This document shows, one piece after another, positions 1 to 5,657 of a stretch of DNA of 6,372 nucleotides; position 1 is the first letter of the stretch; every line of letters starts with the position of its first letter. The stretch comes from Thermomicrobiales bacterium (GTDB lineage: Bacteria > Chloroflexota > Chloroflexia > Thermomicrobiales > UBA6265). The DNA is taken from assembly GCA_020847015.1 (NCBI GenBank), contig JADLCW010000379.1, forward strand, positions 1 through 6,372. Direction: 5' to 3'. Position numbers and translations under genes: made by a program. The notes beneath the pieces were generated by a model that saw only the letters and a program-made list of their open reading frames with translations, was not told the origin of the DNA and did not search any database.

Positions 1-165
1 CCTGATGCCGTGCGCGGTGCGGTTCCGCCGGAGGAGCATCCGCGCGATGACGGCGCATTGAGGAGAGCCCCGCTCGCTTCCGGGCGCGAAAACTTCTCGG
101 TGGTTACGATTCGCGCATCGTGCCGTCTGCCGCAAGGCGCGGGCTCGCGACGCGTGTTCTTGTCG

Positions 166-759
166 TTATGCCCGGCGAGAAAGCTGGTCCACCTCCCGCA
201 GCAGTGTTGGAAGTCGGTGGCTTCCGTGCATCTCGCGAATATGCCGGGCGGCGGCTTCCGTAGTCATGCCGACTGCCGTCACGTAGAGCGGACGGGCGCT
301 CCGATCCCGCCGCACTTCCACCGCCGGAGTGTTATGAAACGTAGTCTTCGCTACGCCGATGACGGCGGCGCGCTCGTCCAGCGCTTCGTAGAGATGCGCG
401 CCGAGGCCAGGCCGTTGCTCCCGGCCTAGCCATACGTAGCCATCCACGATCACGACGTCAACTTCCGTGATGACCTGGCGAAGCGTCGCCAGCAGGGGAG
501 GCAGTTCGCGCCGGTAGAACTGCCCGGGGATATATGGAGCGACCGGGGATGTCCGCTCGACCAAGGATCGGAGCGGACGGTCCGCCTGCCACCGCGCGAA
601 TAGCAGGCACGCGGAAACCGCCTCGCCCGCCCGGTAGGACACGTCCACGCAAGCTTTCAGGTGCTGAGCGCGAGGCTCCGTGGCATCGTCATGGTCAGTC
701 TCGGAATCTGGCGCGATCGGTCGGTCGCATGGCGCTGGAAGCGCGTGCAAGCGCGGCAA
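166..759 (-). CDS. nfi: Endonuclease V family protein (short, divergent type), TTG start
   Basis: Endonuclease V cuts DNA or RNA one base 3' of deaminated adenine (inosine). The 197-residue protein shows the family signatures in order: a beta-strand Asp in CVDVSY (D39), the minor-groove wedge PYIP (75-78) followed by FYRRELP with Glu85, VDGYVWLG with Asp106, and GVAK (135-138). D39, E85 and D106 match the metal-binding D43, E89 and D110 of the Thermotoga enzyme with a constant offset of four. The canonical His-Pro after the third acidic residue (DGxGxxHP) is absent; the region reads DGYVWLGREQRPGLGAHLYEAL, which I recall from a shorter, divergent EndoV branch. The TTG start was chosen because a perfect AGGAGG lies five bases upstream; it adds about 35 Pro/Asp/Glu-rich residues before the core, unusual for that branch. 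It is the last gene of the run, 147 bases after the kinase. Family assignment is firm; substrate (DNA or RNA) is unknown. Confidence 0.87.
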   Translation of the reverse strand: MPRLHALPAPCDRPIAPDSETDHDDATEPRAQHLKACVDVSYRAGEAVSACLLFARWQADRPLRSLVERTSPVAPYIPGQFYRRELPPLLATLRQVITEVDVVIVDGYVWLGREQRPGLGAHLYEALDERAAVIGVAKTTFHNTPAVEVRRDRSARPLYVTAVGMTTEAAARHIREMHGSHRLPTLLREVDQLSRRA

Positions 760-764
760 GAGCG

Positions 765-770
765 CCTCCT
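765..770 (-). promoter_or_regulatory. Shine-Dalgarno AGGAGG that decides the TTG start of endonuclease V
   Basis: On the minus strand GAGAGGAGG precedes TTG (759-757), with five bases between AGGAGG and the start codon. There is no in-frame ATG before the conserved core, so this perfect ribosome binding site is the main reason to accept the unusual TTG start. Confidence 0.72.
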
Positions 771-906
771 CTCAATAGCGAAACGATGCACTCGGATCGG
801 CCCGGCGCGCGCAAGAACTGCCTCGTGGAAGCGGTTGCGGCGCGCAGCCATGCGAGCGGGCACGGCGTGCGAACAGATTCGCAATCGGCAGACCAGCGCC
901 AAATGG

Positions 907-2139
907 TTAGCGCAGACCCGGATCGAGCGGCTCGACTACGGCTCCGGAAGCAAAGGCGCATACGTGCAGGAGACCGGTGCGATCGGCCATGCCGTGATCC
1001 CGGTAGTATCCGTCGCGCAGGCGGCACTCGAGCGCAGGGACACGGGAACGCGGCAGCAGGATAAGCACCGAACCACCCTCGCCGCCGCCCATCATCCGCG
1101 CGCCAAGCACGCCGTCGACTTCCAGCGCCTCGCTGGCGAGCGCCTCCACTCGTGGATGGCTGATGGCGTAGTCGGTTGCCGACGAGCGGCCGGAAGCGAT
1201 CATCAGCCGACCGAACTCGGTCCAGTCGCCGGCGCGCAGCGCCGCTTCGCCGCGTTCGACGCGTGCCGTCTCGCGCACGATGTGGCGCACTCGCGCCAGC
1301 AACGGTTCGGGCAGCGGATCGGGGCCACTGGCGAGGCGAGCCAGATCGCTTGGCGTGAGCGCGGCCAGATTGGGAATATCACGTCCCAGCACGCGCCGCG
1401 TGTGTTCCAGCGCCGCCCGGGCCTCTTCTACGCGGCACGGGTAGGACGAGGCGCCGAGCGAGCGCACGACCCCGGAATCGGCGACGACGAAGACGAGATC
1501 ACCCAGATCAGGCGATAGGCGCCGTACCGAGAGCGTCGCGGCGTCGAACCGGATCACCCCGCCAGCGACCGAAGCCGACTGATCCATCGTGCCGCAGGGC
1601 GAACCGGCGCGATTTTCCGCCTCCTGCGCCATTAGCACCAGCTCGCGGTCCGGTGGTCGGGGTTTGACCAGCGCCAGCGCCAGGGCCACGCAAAGCGCGG
1701 CAGATGAACTAAGTCCTACTCCGAGCGGCACATCGCCGGCCGCGGCGATGGCCGTTGGCGTCCGCAGCGTCACATCGGATCGCCCTTCGGTTGCCGCGAT
1801 CGAACCTCGCAGATAGTCGAACGTGCCCGGTGCGCCCTCCGGGTTGCGCCACTCGCGCAGCGCGGGCGGGTCGAGCCGGACCATATTGTCGACTGGAATA
1901 TCGGCGGCGACCATCGCGACGCCCCCGGCGACAAGCGGGGACGAATTGGCAAGGGCGACGACCCAGCGGTCGATGGCAGCGCACAGCACCGGCCCGCCGT
2001 TGTAGTCGAGGTGGTTGCCGAGCAACTCGATGCGACCGGGAGCCATGGCGCGGCGGTCAGGGCGCCATCCCGCGCCAAACGCGGCCCTTCCGGCTGCAAT
2101 CGCTCGCCGCTCCGCTGCCGTCCGCAGCGCCTTCGCCAT
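907..2139 (-). CDS. Galactokinase-like GHMP sugar kinase
   Basis: A cytoplasmic ATP-dependent small-molecule kinase of the GHMP superfamily, closest in layout to galactokinase (galactose to galactose-1-phosphate, Leloir pathway). The 410-residue length fits. Motif 1 is GRIELLGNHLDYNGG (35-49), motif 2, the ATP loop, is PLGVGLSSSAA (138-148), the catalytic Asp is D186 in CGTMDQSAS, and the glycine-rich motif 3 is ARMMGGGEGGS (347-357). R36, D45, D186 and Tyr233 in SSYPCRVEEA match galactokinase positions. Unusual: the galactokinase GEHTDYN is GNHLDYN here, so the sugar-contacting Glu is Asn42 and the Thr is Leu44; motif 3 has Glu354 where Phe is usual. The sugar may therefore not be galactose. 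The ATG has GAGGGAGG four bases upstream. It begins 35 bases after the deacetylase stop, so the two are probably one transcript. No galT, galE or other Leloir gene is in view, so I give no symbol. Confidence 0.88.
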   Translation of the reverse strand: MAKALRTAAERRAIAAGRAAFGAGWRPDRRAMAPGRIELLGNHLDYNGGPVLCAAIDRWVVALANSSPLVAGGVAMVAADIPVDNMVRLDPPALREWRNPEGAPGTFDYLRGSIAATEGRSDVTLRTPTAIAAAGDVPLGVGLSSSAALCVALALALVKPRPPDRELVLMAQEAENRAGSPCGTMDQSASVAGGVIRFDAATLSVRRLSPDLGDLVFVVADSGVVRSLGASSYPCRVEEARAALEHTRRVLGRDIPNLAALTPSDLARLASGPDPLPEPLLARVRHIVRETARVERGEAALRAGDWTEFGRLMIASGRSSATDYAISHPRVEALASEALEVDGVLGARMMGGGEGGSVLILLPRSRVPALECRLRDGYYRDHGMADRTGLLHVCAFASGAVVEPLDPGLR

Positions 2140-2174
2140 CGAGCCTCCCTCGTCAGTTCGCCGCTCGCGGCCGC

Positions 2175-3518
2175 CTATCGGCGCATCTGGACAACCTTGA
2201 AGGCCTCGCCAAGTTCAAAATCGCATCCCTCGGCGACTTCGCGGGCGCGCTCCCGCATCCGCTCGTCCAGCCCCTCGGCATCGCCGATTTGACTCTTGTG
2301 CGCCATTAAGGCGTCGATTTTCCGGTCGAAGGTGTCGGTGATGTCGATTACCTTGTCGGGGCGTTCGGCTCCGAAGTACCAGATCTCGGCGGTCTTGTGC
2401 GGCTCCAGCCCTTCACGCAACTGGCCGGGAAAGTAGAGCGGATCGCGGGCGGTCGGGTAGACGGCGTCGGTGGTGACCAGCCCCACGGCGCGGTGATCGG
2501 CATGCAGCGCATAGGGGCGAAACGGATCGTGGGTGACGATCACGTCTGGTTTGTGCGCGCGGATCATGCGCACGATCTTTTCGCGCAAATTCAGATCGGG
2601 CGTCAGCTCGCCGTCGGTGCAGCGCAGGAAGACGACCTCCTGCACGCCAAGGCGCCGGGCGGCTTCGCGCAGTTCTGATTCACGGGTGGCGGCCACCTGA
2701 TTTGAATTGGCGTCGGGGTTGGGACTGCCCTTGCCGCCGGAGGTGACCTGAACGATGGTGACCTGTTTGCCAGCGGCGGTGAGGCGAGCGACCGTGCCGG
2801 CGGCTCCGAATTCGCTGTCGTCGGGATGCGCGACAACGATCATGTAGCGCTGAAAATCGTTGGAGAACGGTTCGGGCGTCATAGTTCCCTCGTACGCGCC
2901 TGCATCCGGCAGCTCCGCTCGGCGAAGCCACCGGCCCATGGAATGCCATCGCTCATTATCGCAGCGGATCGGACGCTGCGGCGTCTCGACATCCGGATGC
3001 TCGGCTCCGAAGCACCAGATCTCGGTGGTTTTGTGCGGGGCCAGCCCCTCGCGCAGGTGCTCGGGGAAGTAGAGCGGGTTGTGGGCTGCCGGGTGAACGG
3101 CGTCGCTGGCGGCCAGCCCCACGGCGCGGTGGCCGTGGCCGAGCGCGTAGGGGCGAACCGGATCGTGCGTGATGACGACATCAGGCTGGTGAAGTTGGAT
3201 CAACTCCATCAGCTTCTCGCGCAACCCCAGATCGGGTTTCACCTCGCCATCGGGGTAGCGCAGAAACACGACTTCTCGCACGCCAAGACGGCGCGCCGCC
3301 TCGCGCAGTTCCCCCTCGCGAACAGCGGCGACCCGGTGCGGGTTGGCGTCGGGATAGGGGATGCTCTGGGCCCCGGAGGTGACCTGAACGATGGTGACCT
3401 GTTTGCCAGCGGCGGTGAGGCGAGCGACCGTGCCGGCGGCTCCGAATTCGCTGTCGTCGGGATGAGCGACGACGATCATGTAGCGCTGATAATCGTTGGA
3501 GAACGGTTCCGGCCTCAT
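2175..3518 (-). CDS. Tandem PIG-L/LmbE-type N-acetyl-sugar deacetylase, two domains fused in one frame
   Basis: PIG-L (LmbE-like) proteins are zinc-dependent de-N-acetylases of GlcNAc-type conjugates, normally about 230 residues. This 447-residue protein holds two copies. Domain 1 (1-176) has AHPDD (18-22) and THDP (117-120), but its second metal motif reads GHGH (127-130) and its fold stops after AEHPD. Residues 177-212 are a linker. Domain 2 (213-447) is complete: AHPDD (230-234), THDP (329-332), HADH (339-342) and a 59-residue C-terminal part. The first 49 residues of the domains differ at two positions; the next 127 are about 67% identical. In the BshB/MshB family the first His and the Asp of HxDH are catalytic residues; domain 1 has Gly at both, so domain 2 is probably the active unit. 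GAGGGA lies three bases before the ATG, which is weak. No signal peptide, so cytoplasmic. The gene lies 99 bases after hisS and 35 before the kinase. Substrate unknown. Confidence 0.9.
   Translation of the reverse strand: MRPEPFSNDYQRYMIVVAHPDDSEFGAAGTVARLTAAGKQVTIVQVTSGAQSIPYPDANPHRVAAVREGELREAARRLGVREVVFLRYPDGEVKPDLGLREKLMELIQLHQPDVVITHDPVRPYALGHGHRAVGLAASDAVHPAAHNPLYFPEHLREGLAPHKTTEIWCFGAEHPDVETPQRPIRCDNERWHSMGRWLRRAELPDAGAYEGTMTPEPFSNDFQRYMIVVAHPDDSEFGAAGTVARLTAAGKQVTIVQVTSGGKGSPNPDANSNQVAATRESELREAARRLGVQEVVFLRCTDGELTPDLNLREKIVRMIRAHKPDVIVTHDPFRPYALHADHRAVGLVTTDAVYPTARDPLYFPGQLREGLEPHKTAEIWYFGAERPDKVIDITDTFDRKIDALMAHKSQIGDAEGLDERMRERAREVAEGCDFELGEAFKVVQMRR
2737..2892 (-). repeat. Direct repeat, inner copy (start of deacetylase domain 2)
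   Basis: This 156-base stretch covers the GAGGGAACT leader, the internal ATG and the first 49 codons of domain 2. By eye it differs from 3373-3528 at five bases, three of them silent. The spacing between copies is exactly 636 bases (212 codons), which keeps the two domains in frame. Confidence 0.93.
2880..2892 (-). promoter_or_regulatory. Internal ribosome binding site and ATG of the ancestral second deacetylase gene
   Basis: The minus strand reads CGAGGGAACTATG here, identical to the leader and start codon of the whole gene at 3516-3528. In the long frame it is translated as EGTM, with Met213 the old start codon. If still used, it would yield a separate 235-residue domain 2 protein (2882-2175), the normal length for this family. 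Confidence 0.6.
2955..2963 (-). promoter_or_regulatory. Internal promoter-like TGCGATAAT inside the linker of the deacetylase fusion
   Basis: This is an exact copy of the extended -10-like element at 3587-3595, at an offset of 632 bases, with flanking bases also conserved. It lies about 70 bases upstream of the internal ATG. No convincing -35 hexamer is seen. It is probably the ancestral promoter of the second gene, now coding for linker residues 186-188. Confidence 0.4.
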
Positions 3519-3528
3519 AGTTCCCTCG
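3373..3528 (-). repeat. Direct repeat, outer copy (leader and start of deacetylase domain 1)
   Basis: Partner of 2737-2892, about 97% identical. Similarity falls off immediately beyond 3373, where the encoded residues become about 67% identical and silent sites diverge. On the upstream side, similarity continues more weakly into the intergenic region. Confidence 0.93.
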
Positions 3529-3539
3529 CGCGTTGGCGC

Positions 3540-3564
3540 GACGGTTTCGTCTGACGAAGCCGTC
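3540..3564 (-). other. Imperfect stem-loop in the leader of the deacetylase gene
   Basis: Eleven-base arms (3540-3550 and 3554-3564) flank a three-base loop. On the minus-strand RNA there is one C-A mismatch; on the plus strand it would be a G-U pair. No T-run follows, so it does not look like a terminator. It lies between the putative -10 and the ribosome binding site and could fold in the 5' leader. Confidence 0.4.
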
Positions 3565-3586
3565 GGCTCGCGGATCTCTGGCGCGC

Positions 3587-3595
3587 ATTATCGCA
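3587..3595 (-). promoter_or_regulatory. Candidate extended -10 promoter of the deacetylase-kinase genes
   Basis: The minus strand reads TGCGATAAT, a good match to the extended -10 consensus TGnTATAAT, in the 99-base gap between the hisS stop and the deacetylase ATG. A -35 hexamer is not obvious. The implied leader is about 60 bases. Its conservation in the internal linker copy at 2955-2963 supports function in the ancestral gene. Confidence 0.45.
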
Positions 3596-3617
3596 GGGGA
3601 TCGGTCGCGGTCGCGCC

Positions 3618-4967
3618 TCAGTCGATCGCGTCGTTCTCGCTGGCGACCGTCAGGCGTGATTGCAGCGCCTGCGCCAGATCCGCCAGCGGGACTTCGACCT
3701 GCTCGCCGCCGTGCAGATCTTTCAGCGCGGCCCGATCGGTTTCGACCTCGTTCTCGCCAATGATGACGGCGTAGGGGATGCCCTTGCGCCCGGCTTGTTT
3801 CAATTGGTCGCCGATGGACCGATTCGGCTGCAGCGAGAGATCGACGCGCAACCCCGCGGCGCGCAGATCGCGGGCGATGCGCGCCGCGGCGCCGATCGTG
3901 GCCGGGAAGGCCGCCACGCTGACTTGCGCCACGCTGCCGGGAACCGGCATCAACCCGTGCTCGCGCACGACCTCGATGATGCGCTCCAACCCCAGAGACA
4001 TGCCGGTGGCGGGAATCGATCGCCCAGCAAATGTGCCCACCAGCGCGTCGTAGCGCCCGGCGCCGGCCACGGAGCCGACCTTGGGCCGGGTGACGGTCGC
4101 TTCGTAGACCGGACCGGTGTAGTAATCGAGTCCGCGCGCCAGGGTCAGATCGAGCGCGTAGCGATCGGCTGGCACGCCGAAGTCGGGCAGCAGAGAGAAC
4201 AGTTCGGCGAGATCGTCGATGCTTCCTCCAGCCCCGGGAACATCCCGCAGCGCCTGCCGCAGCTCGGTCAGCAGCACCTCGGGCGGTCCGACAGCAGTGA
4301 CCATCGCCAGCAACCGGGCGGCGGCAGCCTCGGAAACGCCAGCCGCGACCAGTTCGCGCTGGACGCCTTCCTTGCCGATTTTGTCCAGCTTGTCGATCGA
4401 CCGATAGATGACGCCGGCCAGTTCTTCGGGAACCCCGGCGGCGCGACCGAGACTTTCCAGCAGCCGACGGTGACTGATCCGGATCGTGAATTCCGGCAGC
4501 CCCACGGCGGTCAGCGCCTCGGCCATGATGGAAACGATCTCGGCGTCGGCCAGCATCGAGGCAGAGCCGGCGATATCGGCGTCGCACTGCCAGAACTCGC
4601 GAAACCGGCCGCGCTGGGGGTTGTCGGCGCGCCAGACAGGAGCGATGTGGTAGCGCTTGAAGGGCATCGACAACTCGTTCTGATGCATCGCCACCACGCG
4701 AGCCAGCGGCACGGTCAGATCGTAGCGCAACCCGACCGGGCGGCCGCCGTGATCCTCGAAGCGGTACATCAGCTTCTCGTTCTCACCGGCGGCGCCGGTG
4801 AGAACATCGAGATATTCGATAGCCGGAGTGTCGAGCGGTTCGAATCCATGGCGTTCGAAGATCTCGCGGAAGATGGCGATGATCTGCCCGCGCAGGATCA
4901 TTTGCTCCGGGAGGTAGTCTCGGAACCCCTTCAGCACCCGCGCCTTGCGCTCCGTTCCGCTCGCCAC
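3618..4967 (-). CDS. hisS: Histidine--tRNA ligase (HisRS)
   Basis: Class II aminoacyl-tRNA synthetase that activates histidine with ATP and charges tRNA-His; cytoplasmic, essential. The 449-residue protein has KGFRDYLP (13-20), RYDLTVPLAR (81-90), motif 2 (about 104-132, with R113 and R121), the histidine-binding LARGLDYYTG (276-285), motif 3 GMSLGLER (322-329) and a C-terminal anticodon-binding domain (about 355-440). Motif 2 reads KRYHIAPVWRADNPQRGRFR followed by EFWQCDADI, and the histidine motif reads ARGLDYYTGPVYEA; both resemble eukaryotic HisRS (KRYHIAKVYRRDNP, QCDFDIAG, DYYTGVIYEA) more than the Escherichia coli form (MFRHERPQKGRYRQFHQ). The GTG start has GAGGAGA nine bases upstream. 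The next gene upstream, moaB, ends 82 bases away and shows no clear terminator. A perfect 12-bp inverted repeat lies in codons 55-63. The identification is firm. Confidence 0.97.
   Translation of the reverse strand: MASGTERKARVLKGFRDYLPEQMILRGQIIAIFREIFERHGFEPLDTPAIEYLDVLTGAAGENEKLMYRFEDHGGRPVGLRYDLTVPLARVVAMHQNELSMPFKRYHIAPVWRADNPQRGRFREFWQCDADIAGSASMLADAEIVSIMAEALTAVGLPEFTIRISHRRLLESLGRAAGVPEELAGVIYRSIDKLDKIGKEGVQRELVAAGVSEAAAARLLAMVTAVGPPEVLLTELRQALRDVPGAGGSIDDLAELFSLLPDFGVPADRYALDLTLARGLDYYTGPVYEATVTRPKVGSVAGAGRYDALVGTFAGRSIPATGMSLGLERIIEVVREHGLMPVPGSVAQVSVAAFPATIGAAARIARDLRAAGLRVDLSLQPNRSIGDQLKQAGRKGIPYAVIIGENEVETDRAALKDLHGGEQVEVPLADLAQALQSRLTVASENDAID
4779..4805. repeat. Perfect 12-bp inverted repeat inside hisS
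   Basis: Arm GTTCTCACCGGC (4779-4790), a three-base spacer GGC and the exact reverse complement (4794-4805). In the mRNA it would form a very stable hairpin over codons 55-63 (VLTGAAGEN). No T-run follows on either strand. Confidence 0.85.
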
Positions 4968-5050
4968 GATCCGCCGTCTCCTCGCGCGTTCGCCATTCGT
5001 CGCCCGATGCTAGACGAGCCGAAGGTCGGCCAACAAGGATGCGCCCGGAA

Positions 5051-5581
5051 TCACTTGGAGATTTCGTACACGAGATGGCTCAACTCGGGCAACACCAATT
5101 TGGTCATGGCGAGACGCACGGCGTTGGTGGAACCGGGCATGGCGACTACCAATGTGCCCGCGTAGACCCCGGCGACGGCGCGCGAGAGCATCGCCGCCGA
5201 ACCGACTTCGTTGTAGGAGAGCATGCGGAACAACTCGCCGAATCCGTCGATGCGCTTGTCAAGCAACGCGGCGATGGCGTCATAGGTCGTGTCGCGCGCG
5301 GAGATGCCGGTGCCGCCATTGGAGAGAATGGCCTGCACATCGCCGCGTTCGGCCCAGACACGCAATAGCGCAGCGATCCGCTCCCGGTCGTCGGGAACAA
5401 TCTCGTAGGCGACGACCGAGTGTCCCTCCATGTCGAGCAGATCGCGGATCAGACGACCGTTGGCGTCCGTCTCGGGGGTGCGGGTGTCGCTGATGGTGAG
5501 TAGCGCGCAGCCCACGATATCGGGCGCCGCCTGCCGATGGGCATCGACACTCTGGGAGTCAGCTGGAAGCGATTCGGACAT
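5051..5581 (-). CDS. moaB: MoaB/MogA-family molybdopterin-binding protein
   Basis: MoaB/MogA proteins bind molybdopterin and, in MogA and many MoaB proteins, adenylate it before molybdenum insertion in cofactor synthesis. The 176-residue length is typical of MoaB. Visible motifs are ALLTISDTR (26-34), SNGGTGISARD (87-97), SYNEVGSAAMLSRAVAG (122-138) and the MoaB-like PGSTNAV (149-155, where MogA usually has PGxP). The Asp at 97 after GGTGIS fits the catalytic-acid region of the family. I chose the ATG at 5581 because GAGG lies seven bases upstream and the family homology starts about 23 residues later; a longer frame to 5740 overlaps the preceding gene and adds only Arg/Pro-rich sequence. No other cofactor gene is in view, so its partners must be elsewhere. 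Family certain; the moaB versus mogA choice is likely, not certain. Confidence 0.92.
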   Translation of the reverse strand: MSESLPADSQSVDAHRQAAPDIVGCALLTISDTRTPETDANGRLIRDLLDMEGHSVVAYEIVPDDRERIAALLRVWAERGDVQAILSNGGTGISARDTTYDAIAALLDKRIDGFGELFRMLSYNEVGSAAMLSRAVAGVYAGTLVVAMPGSTNAVRLAMTKLVLPELSHLVYEISK

Positions 5582-5603
5582 AGCGGAGCCTCGTACGTGA
5601 AGC

Positions 5604-5633
5604 GGCGCGACCCGATTGGAGTGGGGCCGCGCC
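5604..5633 (-). other. GC-rich 10-bp hairpin between the secreted-protein gene and moaB
   Basis: Arms 5604-5613 and 5624-5633 pair with a ten-base loop: nine Watson-Crick pairs plus one G-U on the minus-strand RNA. It starts 24 bases after the secreted-protein stop and ends 22 bases before the moaB start. No U-run follows, so it may be an imperfect terminator, an mRNA end-protecting stem, or a leader structure of moaB. Confidence 0.5.
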
Positions 5634-5657
5634 GGGGATGGACAATCAATATTCGGC

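Noticed and set aside
1..165. Possible end of a plus-strand gene (frame stopping at 61) or start of a minus-strand gene (ATG at 58)
   Set aside because: Both would be fewer than 21 residues within the window with no recognisable sequence; neither can be supported. A 7-bp inverted repeat (84-90 with 110-116) has a long loop and no T-run.
868..883. 6-bp stem with 4-base loop between the kinase and endonuclease V
   Set aside because: Too short and with no U-run on the minus strand to be called a terminator.
657..902. 81-codon minus-strand frame in the gap before endonuclease V
   Set aside because: Arg-rich, TTG start without a ribosome binding site, overlaps endonuclease V out of frame; the gap looks non-coding.
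2175..3518. Deacetylase fusion as an assembly artefact from collapsed repeats
   Set aside because: The two copies differ at many bases outside the 156-base repeat, and the fusion junction is not inside the identical part, so simple repeat collapse does not explain it; read-level confirmation is still desirable.
2826..3554. 242-codon plus-strand frame opposite the deacetylase
   Set aside because: Exists only because the duplicated gene keeps open antisense frames; no homology or ribosome binding signal seen.
3181..4587. 468-codon minus-strand frame overlapping hisS and the deacetylase
   Set aside because: Out of frame with two well-supported proteins and extremely Arg-rich; a shadow frame.
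5007..5033. Promoter-like TTGGCC and TAGCAT upstream of hisS
   Set aside because: The spacer is only 15 bases and both hexamers are 4/6 matches; not better than chance. The nearby 5-bp stem (5018-5030) has no T-run and is too short to call a terminator.
3660..5165. 501-codon open frame on the plus strand opposite hisS
   Set aside because: It lies antisense to a certain hisS, has no recognisable motifs, and is rich in Gln, Arg, Gly and His as expected for a mirror frame in high-GC DNA.
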